Below, piece by piece: positions 34,795-43,395 of a stretch of 64,000 nt of DNA. Below the pieces are notes generated by a model that was not told the origin of the DNA, searched no databases, and worked only from the letters and a program-made list of their open reading frames with translations. The position numbers and the translations under genes were made by a program. This stretch comes from Streptomyces griseocarneus (GTDB taxonomy: Bacteria > Actinomycetota > Actinomycetes > Streptomycetales > Streptomycetaceae). The DNA lies in NCBI RefSeq assembly GCF_014655595.1, contig NZ_BNBL01000001.1, positions 350,310 to 414,309 on the forward strand, given 5' to 3'. Numbering within the stretch: the first letter of the stretch is position 1; the number at the start of each line of letters is the position of its first letter.

Positions 34795-35799
34795 GTGCGT
34801 ACCCGCCATGTCTTCCATGCCGTCGACTCGCACACCGAGGGCATGCCCACGCGCGTCATCACCGGTGGCGTCGGCGTGATCCCCGGCGCCACCATGGCCG
34901 AGCGCCGGCTGCACTTCATCGAGCACATGGACCACATCCGTACGCTCCTGATGTACGAGCCGCGCGGCCACGCCTCCATGAGCGGCGCGATCCTCCAGCC
35001 CCCCACCCGCCCCGACGCCGACTACGGGGTCCTCTACATCGAGGTCTCCGGAGTGCTGCCGATGTGCGGGCACGGCACCATCGGGGTCGCCACCGTCCTC
35101 GTCGAGACGGGCATGGTGCCGGTCACCGAGCCCGTCACGACCGTGCGCCTGGACACCCCGGCCGGCCTCGTCACCGTCGACGTGCGGGTCGAGGACGGGG
35201 CGGCCGAGGCCGTCACCTTCACCAACGTGCCCGCCTTCTGCGTCGGCCTGGACCGCAAGATCGACGTGCCCGGGTACGGGACCGTGACGTACGACCTCGC
35301 CTTCGGCGGCAACTTCTACGCCTTCGTGGAACTCGACGCGCTGGGGCTGCCGTTCGAGCGGTCCCGCAAGGACGACCTGCTGGCCGCCGGGCTCGCCCTC
35401 ATGGAGGCGGTCAACGCCTCGCCGGACAGGCCCGTCCACCCCGAACGCCCCGAGATAGCCGGCCTCAAGCACGTCTACCTCGCCGCCCCCGGCTCGGACG
35501 CGTACCGCTCCCGGCACGCCATGGCCATCCACCCGGGCTGGTTCGACCGGTCGCCGTGCGGCACGGGAACCTCCGCCCGCATGGCCCAGCTGCACGCCCG
35601 CGGGGCGCTGCCGCTCGACCGGGACTTCGTCAACGAGTCCTTCATCGGCACCGAGTTCACCGGCCGCCTGGTGGGGGAGACGCGGGTCGGCGGGCTCCCG
35701 GCGGTCGTCCCGGCCATCACGGGACGCGCCTGGATCACCGGCACCGCGCAGTACTTCCTCGACCCGGACGACCCCTTCCCCGGAGGTTTCCTGCTGTGA
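34795..35799 (+). CDS. 4-hydroxyproline 2-epimerase (proline racemase family)
   Basis: 334 residues from the GTG at 34795 (AAAGGA upstream). Both catalytic cysteines of the proline racemase family are present: Cys91 in MCGHGTIG and Cys255 in SPCGTGTSA. That argues for a two-base racemase or epimerase rather than the hydroxyproline dehydratase subtype, which has Thr in place of the second Cys. GMPTRVITGG and the neighbours support trans-4-hydroxy-L-proline to cis-4-hydroxy-D-proline, the first step of the pathway. Its stop overlaps the start of the aldehyde dehydrogenase. Confidence 0.9.
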   Translation: MRTRHVFHAVDSHTEGMPTRVITGGVGVIPGATMAERRLHFIEHMDHIRTLLMYEPRGHASMSGAILQPPTRPDADYGVLYIEVSGVLPMCGHGTIGVATVLVETGMVPVTEPVTTVRLDTPAGLVTVDVRVEDGAAEAVTFTNVPAFCVGLDRKIDVPGYGTVTYDLAFGGNFYAFVELDALGLPFERSRKDDLLAAGLALMEAVNASPDRPVHPERPEIAGLKHVYLAAPGSDAYRSRHAMAIHPGWFDRSPCGTGTSARMAQLHARGALPLDRDFVNESFIGTEFTGRLVGETRVGGLPAVVPAITGRAWITGTAQYFLDPDDPFPGGFLL

Positions 35800-37166
35800 C
35801 CGCCGCCCCGACACCGATCGTCTCGCGCAACCCCGCCGATCCGGCCGACGTCGTCGCCGAGGTCGCCGCCGCCGGAGCCCCGGCCGCGGCCGCGGCCGTC
35901 GAGCGGGCCCGCGCCGCCCAGGCGGGCTGGCTCGCCGGCGGCGCGGCCGCCCGGTCCGCCGCCCTCTCGGCGGTCGCCGGGGCGCTGGAGGCCGCGGCGG
36001 AGGAACTCGCCGCCCTCGCCGTGCGCGAGGTGGGCAAGCCCCTGGCCGAGGCCCGGGCCGAGGCGGCCCGCACCGTCGCCATCTGGCGCTACTACGCCCA
36101 GGCCCCCTACGAGGCGGCCGGCGCCGTCCACGAACCCGCCGCCGGCCCCGGGCTGCTGCTCACCCGCCGCCGCCCGCACGGCGTCGCGGGCCTGATCACG
36201 CCGTGGAACTTCCCCTTCGCCATCCCGAGCTGGAAGGCCGCACCGGCGCTCGCGGCCGGCAACGCGGTCGTCCTCAAGCCCGCCCCCGAGGCCACCGCGT
36301 GCGCCCTGCGGCTGGCCCAGGTCGTGCGGGAGGCCGTGCCCGAGGGGGTGTTCACGGTCGTTCCCGGCGGCGCCGCCGAGGGCGGTGCGGTCGTGGAGTC
36401 GGCCGACGTCCTGTCCTTCACCGGCTCCACCGGCGTCGGCACCGCGGTCGTCCGCGTCGCCACCGCCCGGGGCATTCCGGTGCAGGCCGAGATGGGCGGG
36501 CTCAACGCGGCGATCGTCCTGCCCGACGCCGATGTCGAACGGGCCGCCGCCCACATCGCCGCCGCGATCGCCGGGTACGCGGGCCAGAAGTGCACCGCCA
36601 CCAGCAGGGTGATCGCGGTCGGTGCCGCCCTCGACCCGCTGCGCGAGGCGCTGGCCGGCGCCCTGCGCGAGGTGCCGGTGGGCGATCCGGCCGACCCCGC
36701 GACGGTGTGCGGGCCGCTCATTTCCGGCCCGGCGCGCGACCGGCTGGCGCCGGCCCGGGAGGGCCTGTCCGTGGTCGCCGCCGGCACCGCCCCCGACGGC
36801 CCCGGCTGGTACGCGCCCCCGGTGCTCGTGGAGAAGGTGCCGGCGGACCACGCCCTGCTGCGCGAGGAGGTGTTCGGCCCGCTGGCGGCCCTGCTGCCGG
36901 CCGACGACCTGGCGCACGCCGTACGCCTGGCGAACGCGGTCCCGTACGGGCTGGTCACCTCGGTGCACACCGCCGGCCTCGGCACGGCGCTGCACGGCCT
37001 GGACCACCTCGACACCGGCATGATCCGCGTCAACGCCCCGTCCACGGGCGTCGACTTCCACCTGCCCTTCGGCGGCGCCAAGGCCTCCGCCCACGGGCCG
37101 CGCGAACAGGGCCGCGCCGCTCTGGAGTTCTACACTTCCAGCCGTACCTACACGCTGATGCCCTGA
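35796..37166 (+). CDS. Aldehyde dehydrogenase, probable 2-oxoglutarate semialdehyde dehydrogenase
   Basis: 456 residues from the GTG at 35796, which overlaps the epimerase stop (GTGA); GGAGG lies 10 bases upstream. ALDH motifs: TPWNFPFAIPSWKAAPALAA, FTGSTGVG, catalytic Glu in EMGG near 231 and catalytic Cys in GQKCTATS near 266, then EEVFGPLAALL. It would oxidise the semialdehyde to 2-oxoglutarate, feeding the TCA cycle, and completes the hydroxyproline route. Somewhat shorter than the usual 480-500 residues at the N-terminus. Confidence 0.88.
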   Translation: MTAAPTPIVSRNPADPADVVAEVAAAGAPAAAAAVERARAAQAGWLAGGAAARSAALSAVAGALEAAAEELAALAVREVGKPLAEARAEAARTVAIWRYYAQAPYEAAGAVHEPAAGPGLLLTRRRPHGVAGLITPWNFPFAIPSWKAAPALAAGNAVVLKPAPEATACALRLAQVVREAVPEGVFTVVPGGAAEGGAVVESADVLSFTGSTGVGTAVVRVATARGIPVQAEMGGLNAAIVLPDADVERAAAHIAAAIAGYAGQKCTATSRVIAVGAALDPLREALAGALREVPVGDPADPATVCGPLISGPARDRLAPAREGLSVVAAGTAPDGPGWYAPPVLVEKVPADHALLREEVFGPLAALLPADDLAHAVRLANAVPYGLVTSVHTAGLGTALHGLDHLDTGMIRVNAPSTGVDFHLPFGGAKASAHGPREQGRAALEFYTSSRTYTLMP

Positions 37167-37189
37167 ATCGCAATGTGACATTGTACGCT
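37165..37189 (+). promoter_or_regulatory. GntR gene operator (site D)
   Basis: CAATGTGACATTG (37171-37183) is a perfect 6+1+6 palindrome carrying the AATGTGA core of sites A-C, with a right half ATTGTACGCT (37180-37189) that matches half-site ATTGCACTGA at 6 of 10 bases. It lies 42-54 bases before the GntR start, so autoregulation is expected. TACGCT (37184-37189) could be a -10; no good -35 is seen. Confidence 0.65.
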
Positions 37190-37224
37190 GGTGGTCCAGT
37201 CCAGCGGGGCACGAAAGGGACACC

Positions 37225-37947
37225 ATGGGGCACCTCAAGCAGCGCAACCTCGTCACTGCCAGCGAGCGGCTGCGCGACCAGGTGGCCCACGCCCTGCGGG
37301 CCGCGCTCATCTCCGGCGAACTCCGCCCCGGCGAGGTCTACTCCGCGCCGGGGCTCGCCGAGGACTTCGGCATCTCCGCGACCCCCGTGCGCGAGGCGAT
37401 GCTCGACCTGGCCCGCGAGGGCCTGGTCGAGCCCGTCCGCAACAAGGGCTTCCGGGTGACCGAGGTCAACGAGCGCGACCTCGACCAGTACACCGAGATC
37501 CGCACCCTGATCGAGGTCCCCATGACGGGCCGGATCACCCGCACCGCCACCCGCGAGGACCTCGAGGCCCTCCGCCCGGTCGCCGAGGAGATCGTGCGCG
37601 CCGCCCGCGACCACGACCTCATCGGCTACCTGGAGGCGGACCGGCAGTTCCACCTCACCCTGCTGGCCCTCTCCGGCAACGAGCGCCTCGTGGAGACCGT
37701 CAGCGACCTGCGCAAGCGCTCCCGCCTCTACGGCCTCACCACCCTGGACGAGCGCGGCGAACTCATCCCCTCGGCCGAGGAACACCTCGAGCTCCTGGAC
37801 CTGATGCTGGCCGGCGACGCCAAGGGCGCCGAGAAGTGCATGGCCCGCCACCTGGGCCACGTGCGCTCCCTGTGGGCGAAGAACGAGCAGGCCGGGAAGG
37901 CGGGCCGGGTCGCCGGCCCGCGCGCCAGGGCCGGTCGCGGCGCCTGA
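37225..37947 (+). CDS. GntR-family (FCD) regulator of the hydroxyproline/collagen regulon
   Basis: 240 residues from the ATG at 37225 (GAAAGGGACA upstream). GntR winged helix at about 10-75 (SGELRPGEVYSAPGLAEDFG, SATPVREAMLDLAREGLVEP). The FCD effector domain has the conserved R-LIEVP, D-RQFH (YLEADRQFHLTLLALSGNE) and final H segments. It is the last gene of the hydroxyproline cluster and the only regulator inside the island, so it is the natural candidate to bind the four repeated operators, with a pathway intermediate as inducer (inference). Confidence 0.88.
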   Translation: MGHLKQRNLVTASERLRDQVAHALRAALISGELRPGEVYSAPGLAEDFGISATPVREAMLDLAREGLVEPVRNKGFRVTEVNERDLDQYTEIRTLIEVPMTGRITRTATREDLEALRPVAEEIVRAARDHDLIGYLEADRQFHLTLLALSGNERLVETVSDLRKRSRLYGLTTLDERGELIPSAEEHLELLDLMLAGDAKGAEKCMARHLGHVRSLWAKNEQAGKAGRVAGPRARAGRGA

Positions 37948-37970
37948 CGGGCGAGGCCGGGGGCGGAACC

Positions 37971-37995
37971 GCCGCCGCGCGTGGTGCGCGGCGGC
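37971..37995. terminator. Hairpin between convergent GntR and PAP2 genes
   Basis: GCCGCCGCGC (37971-37980), loop GTGGT and GCGCGGCGGC (37986-37995) form a perfect 10-base stem touching the stop codon of the convergent PAP2 gene. No T-tract; probable bidirectional terminator. Confidence 0.6.
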
Positions 37996-39372
37996 TCAGA
38001 CCAGTTCGGGCTGCGGCTCCGGTCGCAGCGCCGGCACGGCTTTCGGTTCCCACCGTGTGGTGGTCCGTACGTAGCCGTGGATCACCGAGGCCATCGCCAG
38101 GATGAGCAGCGGTCCGGACACCCACGGATGCCTGGCCATCTCCACCGGGAGACAGCGATAGGACACCAGGAGCGCGGCGAATACCGTCGCGCCGTGGGCG
38201 ACCAGCTGGATTCCCGGCCGGTCCCAGCCGCGTTCGTGCGAGCGCAGGCCTGCCTCGACCGTGAGGGCGAACACCACGCCGGCGACGAGGTCCACGCCGT
38301 AGTGGTAGCCGAATCCCAGCGTGGCGCTGAGCGTGGCGATCAGCCAGAACGCGCCCGCGAAACGCAGAATGCGCGGGCCCTTGCGGGAATGGATGAAGAT
38401 CGCGGTGGCCCACGCCGTGTGCAGGCTGGGCATGCAGTTGCGCGGGGTGATCCCGTCGTACGGCACCGGGTGCGGGGTGCCGATCGGTGACGGCGTGTGC
38501 GGCCACAGGTCGGCCACCGCCCACTGCAGGCCGCCGGTGCCGGAGGTGCCCGGGCCGTAGGCGAAGATCGGTCCGACCACCGGGAAGATCATGTAGACGG
38601 CCGGTCCGAGGAGGCCGATCACCAGGAAGGTGCGCACCAGATGGTGGCGCGGGAAGCGGCGCTCGGCCACCACGTTGCGCAGCTGGTACAGCGCGACGAC
38701 GATCGCGGCCACCGCGAGCTGCGCGTAGACCAGGTCGAGGAGATGGGTGGTGACCGGGCCGGAGGCCTTGAGGAGCCGGCCTGCCAGCCACGACGGGTTG
38801 CCCAGTGCGTGATCGGCGGTCGCCAGGTACGGGTCGAGCACCTCCGGGCGGGTCTTCGCCGTGATGAGCAGCCAGGTGTCGCCGGTCTTGCGGCCGGCCA
38901 CCAGCAGCAGGCCCAGGCCGACGGCCTTCAGCAGCAGGACGCGTTCTCGGCCGGTGCGGCGCGTGACGGCGAAGACGGCACAGCCCAGCATCACCCACAG
39001 CGCGCCGTTGCCGAAGAAGTGGCCGTCGGGCGTCTTCGCACCGGCCGCCCACCGCACCAGCACGAAGACGACGTCGATGCCGATCGCGGCACCGGCCGCG
39101 ATGAACCGTTGCCGCCAGGTGAGCGCCACCATCATCAACGCCAGACCGCCGTACAGCGGTCCCGGTTTGGGGGCGAATATCACCTCTCGCACCTGGTTGG
39201 TCACCGGCCCCGGTTGGCCGGTGTAGTGACGTGCGGCGATCTCCAGCGCGATGAGGAATCCGAGGGCCACCACACCCACCGTGGCCCACAGCATCGTCCG
39301 TGGCCGACGCCACGCGGCGAAATCAATTCTGCGGTTTATTCGCGAAAACACCCGCGATGCTATAGGTATCAA
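37996..39372 (-). CDS. PAP2/inositolphosphotransferase-like membrane phosphatase
   Basis: 458 residues if begun at the TTG at 39372; a GTG at 39351 is an alternative and neither has a ribosome site. At least ten hydrophobic segments. The C-terminal half carries the phosphatase signature CMPSLHTAWATAIF followed by GFGYHYGVDLVAGVVFA, i.e. the SxxxH and HxxxD residues of the PAP2/Aur1 superfamily. Such proteins act on lipid phosphates at the membrane. The N-terminal half (about 200 residues) is an additional membrane domain I do not recognise. Unrelated to the neighbouring clusters as far as can be seen. The 105 bp upstream is AT-richer than average. Confidence 0.75.
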   Translation of the reverse strand: MIPIASRVFSRINRRIDFAAWRRPRTMLWATVGVVALGFLIALEIAARHYTGQPGPVTNQVREVIFAPKPGPLYGGLALMMVALTWRQRFIAAGAAIGIDVVFVLVRWAAGAKTPDGHFFGNGALWVMLGCAVFAVTRRTGRERVLLLKAVGLGLLLVAGRKTGDTWLLITAKTRPEVLDPYLATADHALGNPSWLAGRLLKASGPVTTHLLDLVYAQLAVAAIVVALYQLRNVVAERRFPRHHLVRTFLVIGLLGPAVYMIFPVVGPIFAYGPGTSGTGGLQWAVADLWPHTPSPIGTPHPVPYDGITPRNCMPSLHTAWATAIFIHSRKGPRILRFAGAFWLIATLSATLGFGYHYGVDLVAGVVFALTVEAGLRSHERGWDRPGIQLVAHGATVFAALLVSYRCLPVEMARHPWVSGPLLILAMASVIHGYVRTTTRWEPKAVPALRPEPQPELV

Positions 39373-39477
39373 TTGTTTGGCCGATTTGTTAGACGTCAGT
39401 TAAAAGAGGTCACTCTTCTTGCCGGTGTTCGTAAGCGTCGGTGAGCGCCGAGTCGATCAAAAGTGCCGGTCCGCTGT

Positions 39478-40629
39478 CTACAGCCAGTCGCGGCGCTTGA
39501 AGATGAAGTAGAGGCTGACGCACACCAGGGCCATCAGGCCGATGGCGAAGGGGTAGCCGAACTTCCAGGTGAGCTCCGGCATGTGGTCGAAGTTCATGCC
39601 GTAGATGGTGCCGACCAGCGTCGGGGCGAAGAGGATGGCGGCCCAGGAGGAGATCTTCTTGATCTCCTCGTTCTGCTCGAAGCCCGCCTCGGCCAGGGCC
39701 CGCATCTCGGCGTTCTGCTGCTGGGTCACCAGGGTGGCGTTGACCTGGAGGATGTCGGTCAGGGCCGAGCGGAAGCCGTCCACGCGCTCGCTGGTGTGGG
39801 TGACGTGGTCGGCGACGTCGCGGAGGTAGCGCTGGAGTTCGTCGTCGGTGCCGTATTTCGCGAAGCCCGCCATCAGACCGTGCAGCATGCCGACGAGGGG
39901 GCGGGTGGCGCGCTGGAACTCCACCATCTCGCGGGCGAGTTCGTAGATGCGGCGGGAGACGGCCGGGTCGCCGCCGAAGACCTCGGTCTCGATCTCGTCG
40001 ATGTCGTTCTGCACGCCCGCCACGACCGGGGCGTAGCCGTCGACGACGGCGTCGAGGATCGCGTAGAGCACGGCCTCCGGGCCGAGCGCCAGCAGCTCGG
40101 GGGTGGCCTCCATGCGGCGGCGGACGGCCGAGAGGTCGGGGGCCGCGCCGTGCCGGACCGTGATCACGAAGTCGGGGCCGACGAAGACGTGGAGCTCGCC
40201 GAAGTCGACCTCCTCGGGGGCGTCGAGGTAGCGGGCGGCCCGCAGGACGACGAAGAGGGTGTCGCCGTAGCGCTCCAGCTTGGGGCGCTGGTGGGCCTCG
40301 AGGGCGTCCTCGACGGCGAGCTGGTGGAGGTCGAATTCCTCGGCGAGCGAGACGAGTTCGTTCTCGGTGGGGCGGTACAGCCCGATCCAGGCCATGCTGT
40401 CGGGCTGCTCGCGCAGCTGGCGGTAGGTGTCGGCCAGTGAGCCGGGCGTGGCCACGCGGTGGCCGTCGCGGTAGACGGCGGCCTGGACGACGCTGCCCTG
40501 GTCGGGCGCCTGGCCGGCGGCGGGACCGGGCTCGGGGGTCTCGTCGGTGGCGGGACGGCCGTTCGCGGGGCGCAGCCAGGAGTGCTTCCTGGGCGAGGAC
40601 GACCGGTGGCGCGGAGGGCGCTCGGGCAT
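39478..40629 (-). CDS. corA: CorA-family magnesium/cobalt transporter
   Basis: 383 residues from the ATG at 40629, GAGGGA about 10 bases upstream; the longer frame to 40686 has no site. Large cytosolic N-terminal domain rich in acidic residues (EEVDFGELHVFVGPDFVITV), long helices (VADHVTHTSERVDGFRSALT), then two C-terminal membrane helices with the selectivity motif YGMNF and a basic end KRRDWL. This is the usual CorA architecture. It mediates Mg2+ entry. Confidence 0.92.
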   Translation of the reverse strand: MPERPPRHRSSSPRKHSWLRPANGRPATDETPEPGPAAGQAPDQGSVVQAAVYRDGHRVATPGSLADTYRQLREQPDSMAWIGLYRPTENELVSLAEEFDLHQLAVEDALEAHQRPKLERYGDTLFVVLRAARYLDAPEEVDFGELHVFVGPDFVITVRHGAAPDLSAVRRRMEATPELLALGPEAVLYAILDAVVDGYAPVVAGVQNDIDEIETEVFGGDPAVSRRIYELAREMVEFQRATRPLVGMLHGLMAGFAKYGTDDELQRYLRDVADHVTHTSERVDGFRSALTDILQVNATLVTQQQNAEMRALAEAGFEQNEEIKKISSWAAILFAPTLVGTIYGMNFDHMPELTWKFGYPFAIGLMALVCVSLYFIFKRRDWL

Positions 40630-40771
40630 GGTTCTGTGTCCCTCTCGCTCGTCGCTGGCTCGCGGAAACAGGATATACGGCCCCAAATGAAACCCCCGGG
40701 CCGGGGCGGGAGGCGTTGCCTGCGCCCTCCGTCACCGTAAGGGAGGTGTGAGGAGGTCGGGCCGGGTGGTG

Positions 40772-41386
40772 TCAGACGCCCTTCAGCGACCGCAGGTGCA
40801 GGCGCAGGACCCGCCGCATGTCGTCGGCGGTGACGTGACCGGGCTGGAGCACGGCGGTGAGGGTCAGCCCGTCGAGCAGCGCGAGCAGCCGCAGGGTCTC
40901 GACGGGCACGTCGAGGTCCTCGGGGAAGCCGCCGGCGCGCCGCCCCTCGCCGAGGACCCGGTCGAGCAGTTCGCGCATGCCCGCGTGCAGCTCGTCCGCG
41001 CGGGGCCGCAGTTCGGGGCGTACGCGGGCCGCCGTGGTGAAGGCCAGCCACAGCACCGCCTCGTCGTGGCGTGCGGCGTCCAGGGGCAGGAACTCGGCGA
41101 GCAGCTCCTCGACGAGGGCGGCGCGGTCCGGGCCGGAGGGGGAGGCGAGCAGCCGCTCGGCGCGGCCCCGGACGCGGGATTCGACGCGGCGGGCCAGTTC
41201 CCGCATGGCGAAGAGCATCAGCTCGGAGTGGCCCGCGAAGTAGTGCCGGACCGAGCCGACGGCCAGCCCGGCCTCCTCGGCGACGTTGCGCAGCGAGGCG
41301 TTCTCCAGGCCGTCGCGCCGGGCCACCCGGAACACGGCGTCGGCCACCGCCCTGCGGCGGGCCTCGGGGTCGACGATCTTTGGCAT
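40772..41386 (-). CDS. TetR-family transcriptional regulator (BetI-like)
   Basis: 204 residues from the ATG at 41386. N-terminal TetR HTH: RRRAVADAVFRVARRDGLEN then ASLRNVAEEAGLAVGSVRHYFAGH. The C-terminal ligand domain resembles TetR_C_6 (BetI type). It diverges from the small membrane protein at 41454 across 67 bp that contain two similar elements, GCACGGGCGGGCTAAATTC (41399-41417) and GCACAACCGAGCTAATTC (41424-41441), candidate operators. Effector unknown. Confidence 0.88.
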   Translation of the reverse strand: MPKIVDPEARRRAVADAVFRVARRDGLENASLRNVAEEAGLAVGSVRHYFAGHSELMLFAMRELARRVESRVRGRAERLLASPSGPDRAALVEELLAEFLPLDAARHDEAVLWLAFTTAARVRPELRPRADELHAGMRELLDRVLGEGRRAGGFPEDLDVPVETLRLLALLDGLTLTAVLQPGHVTADDMRRVLRLHLRSLKGV

Positions 41387-41398
41387 GTTGCCGTTATA

Positions 41399-41441
41399 GC
41401 ACGGGCGGGCTAAATTCTTTTTGGCACAACCGAGCTAATTC
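41399..41441. promoter_or_regulatory. Pair of imperfect direct repeats in the TetR divergent region
   Basis: GCAC, then four variable bases and G-R-GCTAA-TTC occur twice, beginning at 41399 and 41424, 25 bases apart. The first also contains TAGC-N8-GCTA (41397-41412). They cover the space between the TetR start (41386) and the ribosome site of the next gene, so they are a plausible TetR operator region. Confidence 0.4.
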
Positions 41442-41453
41442 AAGGAGTGCGGA

Positions 41454-41933
41454 GTGAACCCCTGGCTGCTGGCCGGCCTCGTCGCCGTGGTCGCCGTCGT
41501 TGTCGTCGTCAAGAGGCTGGCCGGTGAACCGCTCAACGCCCGCGACCTGTTCGCGGCGCCGCTGGTGCTCACCGGGATCGGCGTCTGGGCGCTGGTGAAG
41601 GGCGCCCACGGGCTCGGGGGCGCGGACTACGCCTGGGTGGCCGCGGGCTCCGTGCTGGGCGTCGCCCTCGGCGCGGCGCGCGGGCTGACCGTCCACGTCT
41701 TCGAGAAGGAGGGCGTGCTGTGGCAGCGCTACACCGGCCGCACGTTCGCCGTGCTCGTGGTGTCGGCGCTGATCTCGATCGGCTTCGCGGCGCTCGCGAG
41801 CCGGATGGGCATGCACCCGCAGGCCCGCCCGGTCCAGCTCTCGATCGGCGTCGGCTTCCTGGGCGAGGCGCTCGCGGTCGGTGCACGGGGCCTGGGCAGC
41901 GGCGTCCCCTTCGCGCCGGAACGCAAGCGCTAG
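41454..41933 (+). CDS. Small polytopic membrane protein, DUF1453-like
   Basis: 159 residues from the GTG at 41454 (CAAGGAG upstream). Four hydrophobic segments: about residues 5-20, 34-50, 60-80 and 95-115, with a fifth weak one near 130-150. ARDLFAAPLVLTGIGVWALV and YTGRTFAVLVVSALISIGFA resemble the DUF1453/CcdC-like family, whose function is unknown. Divergent from the TetR gene, so it may be the regulated target. Confidence 0.65.
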   Translation: MNPWLLAGLVAVVAVVVVVKRLAGEPLNARDLFAAPLVLTGIGVWALVKGAHGLGGADYAWVAAGSVLGVALGAARGLTVHVFEKEGVLWQRYTGRTFAVLVVSALISIGFAALASRMGMHPQARPVQLSIGVGFLGEALAVGARGLGSGVPFAPERKR

Positions 41934-41940
41934 CCGGCGA

Positions 41941-41983
41941 CGGAACCGGCCGGGCCCCGGGGAGGAGGCCCGGCCCGGTTCCG
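41941..41983. terminator. GC-rich hairpin between convergent genes
   Basis: CGGAACCGGCCGGGCC (41941-41956) pairs with 41967-41983 with one bulged base. It lies between the membrane protein stop (41933) and the lysA stop (41993). Likely bidirectional terminator, no T-tract. Confidence 0.6.
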
Positions 41984-41992
41984 CCCGTACCG

Positions 41993-43357
41993 TCAGACCG
42001 TGACCTCCCGGCTCCACAGGTCCGCCGAGGTCTCCCGGCGCACCAGCAGCCGCGCCCGGCCGTCCGAGACGGCGGCCACCGGAGGACGCCCGACGAGGTT
42101 GTACGCCGAGGCCATCGACAGGTGGTACGCGCCCGACGCGGGCACCGCGAGAACGTCCCCCGGGCGGATGTCGCCCGGCAGCTCCACGTCCTCCGCCAGC
42201 ACGTCGCCCGCCTCGCAGTGGCGCCCCACCACCGTCACCGGCCGGGCCGGCACCGCCGAGGCGCGCCCCGCCAGGCGCACGGTGTAGCGCACCCCGTACA
42301 GCGCCGGGCGGGGGTTGTCGCTCATGCCGCCGTCCACGGCGACGAACGTCCGCCCGCCCGAGGACTTCACCGACAGCACGCGGTACAGCGCCACCCCGGC
42401 CGGCCCCGCGATCCAGCGGCCCGGCTCGACGGTCAGCCGCGGCACCGGAAGGTCCGCGTGGGCGCACCGCAGCGCCAGCTCGGCGCCCACGCGACGCGCG
42501 TACGCGCCCGGGTCGAGCGCCGCCTCGCCGTCGCGGTAGGCGATGGCGAAGCCGCCGCCCGTGTTCAGCTCGGGGAAGGTCAGCCCGTGCCTGTCGCGCA
42601 GGGCGGACAGGAAGGGCACCAGGCGGCGCACGGCGGCCGCGTAGGGCTCGACCGAGGCGATCTGGGAGCCGAGGTGGCAGTGCAGGCCCATGAGTTCGAG
42701 ACGGGGCTGGCCCAGGACGCGGGCCACCGCGTCCGCCGCCTCGCCGCCCTCCAGGGACAGCCCGAACTTCTGGCCCTCGACCCCGGTCCGCACCGCCCGG
42801 TGCGCCCCGGCCTCGACGCCGGGCACCACCCGCACCAGCACCTTCTGCCGGGTGCCGGGCGGCACCAGCGCCGCGAGCCGGGCGACCTCGCCGGTGCCGT
42901 CGATGACCACGCGGCCCACGCCCAGCCGCAGCGCGGTGCGCAGGTCGTCGGGGCTCTTGGCGTTGCCGTGCAGGATGACGTGCTCGACGGGGAAGCCCGC
43001 GTGGGCGGCGAGTTCGAGCTCCCCGGCCGAGCAGACGTCGAGCCAGAGCCCCTCCTCCCGGACCCAGCGGATCATCGCCCGGGTGAGGAACGCCTTGCCG
43101 GCGTAGGCGACGCGGCCGTCCGGCAGGGCGGCGCGCCAGGCCCGGGCCCGCGCCCGGACCTCGTCCTCGTCGACGACGTAGCAGGGGGTGCCGAAGCGGT
43201 CGGCGAGTTCGGCGAGGGCGACCCCGCCCACGGCCAGTCCGCCCGCGGGCAGGACGCGGGCGGAGGCGGGCCACACCGGGCCCGGGGAGCTCTCCCCGGG
43301 CAGCGGCGGACGGGCGGCGGGGACGAGGGGAGCCGCGGGGACGGCGGGAAGGGACAC
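41993..43357 (-). CDS. lysA: Diaminopimelate decarboxylase
   Basis: 454 residues from the ATG at 43357 (GGAGATC upstream). A PLP-dependent alanine-racemase-fold decarboxylase: VAYAGKAFLTRAM holds the PLP lysine, MGLHCHLGSQI follows, then ELNTGGGFAIAY, VEPGRWIAGPAG, and the C-terminal CEAGDVLAEDVELPGDIRPG with catalytic Cys, and SGAYHLSMASAYN. It converts meso-diaminopimelate to lysine. No lysine riboswitch is seen upstream. It is not beside hom/thrC, where I would expect the main actinomycete lysA, so it may be a second copy (inference). Confidence 0.88.
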   Translation of the reverse strand: MSLPAVPAAPLVPAARPPLPGESSPGPVWPASARVLPAGGLAVGGVALAELADRFGTPCYVVDEDEVRARARAWRAALPDGRVAYAGKAFLTRAMIRWVREEGLWLDVCSAGELELAAHAGFPVEHVILHGNAKSPDDLRTALRLGVGRVVIDGTGEVARLAALVPPGTRQKVLVRVVPGVEAGAHRAVRTGVEGQKFGLSLEGGEAADAVARVLGQPRLELMGLHCHLGSQIASVEPYAAAVRRLVPFLSALRDRHGLTFPELNTGGGFAIAYRDGEAALDPGAYARRVGAELALRCAHADLPVPRLTVEPGRWIAGPAGVALYRVLSVKSSGGRTFVAVDGGMSDNPRPALYGVRYTVRLAGRASAVPARPVTVVGRHCEAGDVLAEDVELPGDIRPGDVLAVPASGAYHLSMASAYNLVGRPPVAAVSDGRARLLVRRETSADLWSREVTV

Positions 43358-43395
43358 GGGTGATCTCCTTCGGGGGATCGGCGGGGCGCGAGGAG

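Noticed and set aside
41993..43357. Ornithine or arginine decarboxylase instead of LysA
   Set aside because: The EPGR, GGGF and C-terminal CE(A)GD motifs and length fit diaminopimelate decarboxylase better.
43358..43395. Lysine riboswitch ahead of lysA
   Set aside because: The space is only 38 bp to the next gene and no conserved L-box core is present.
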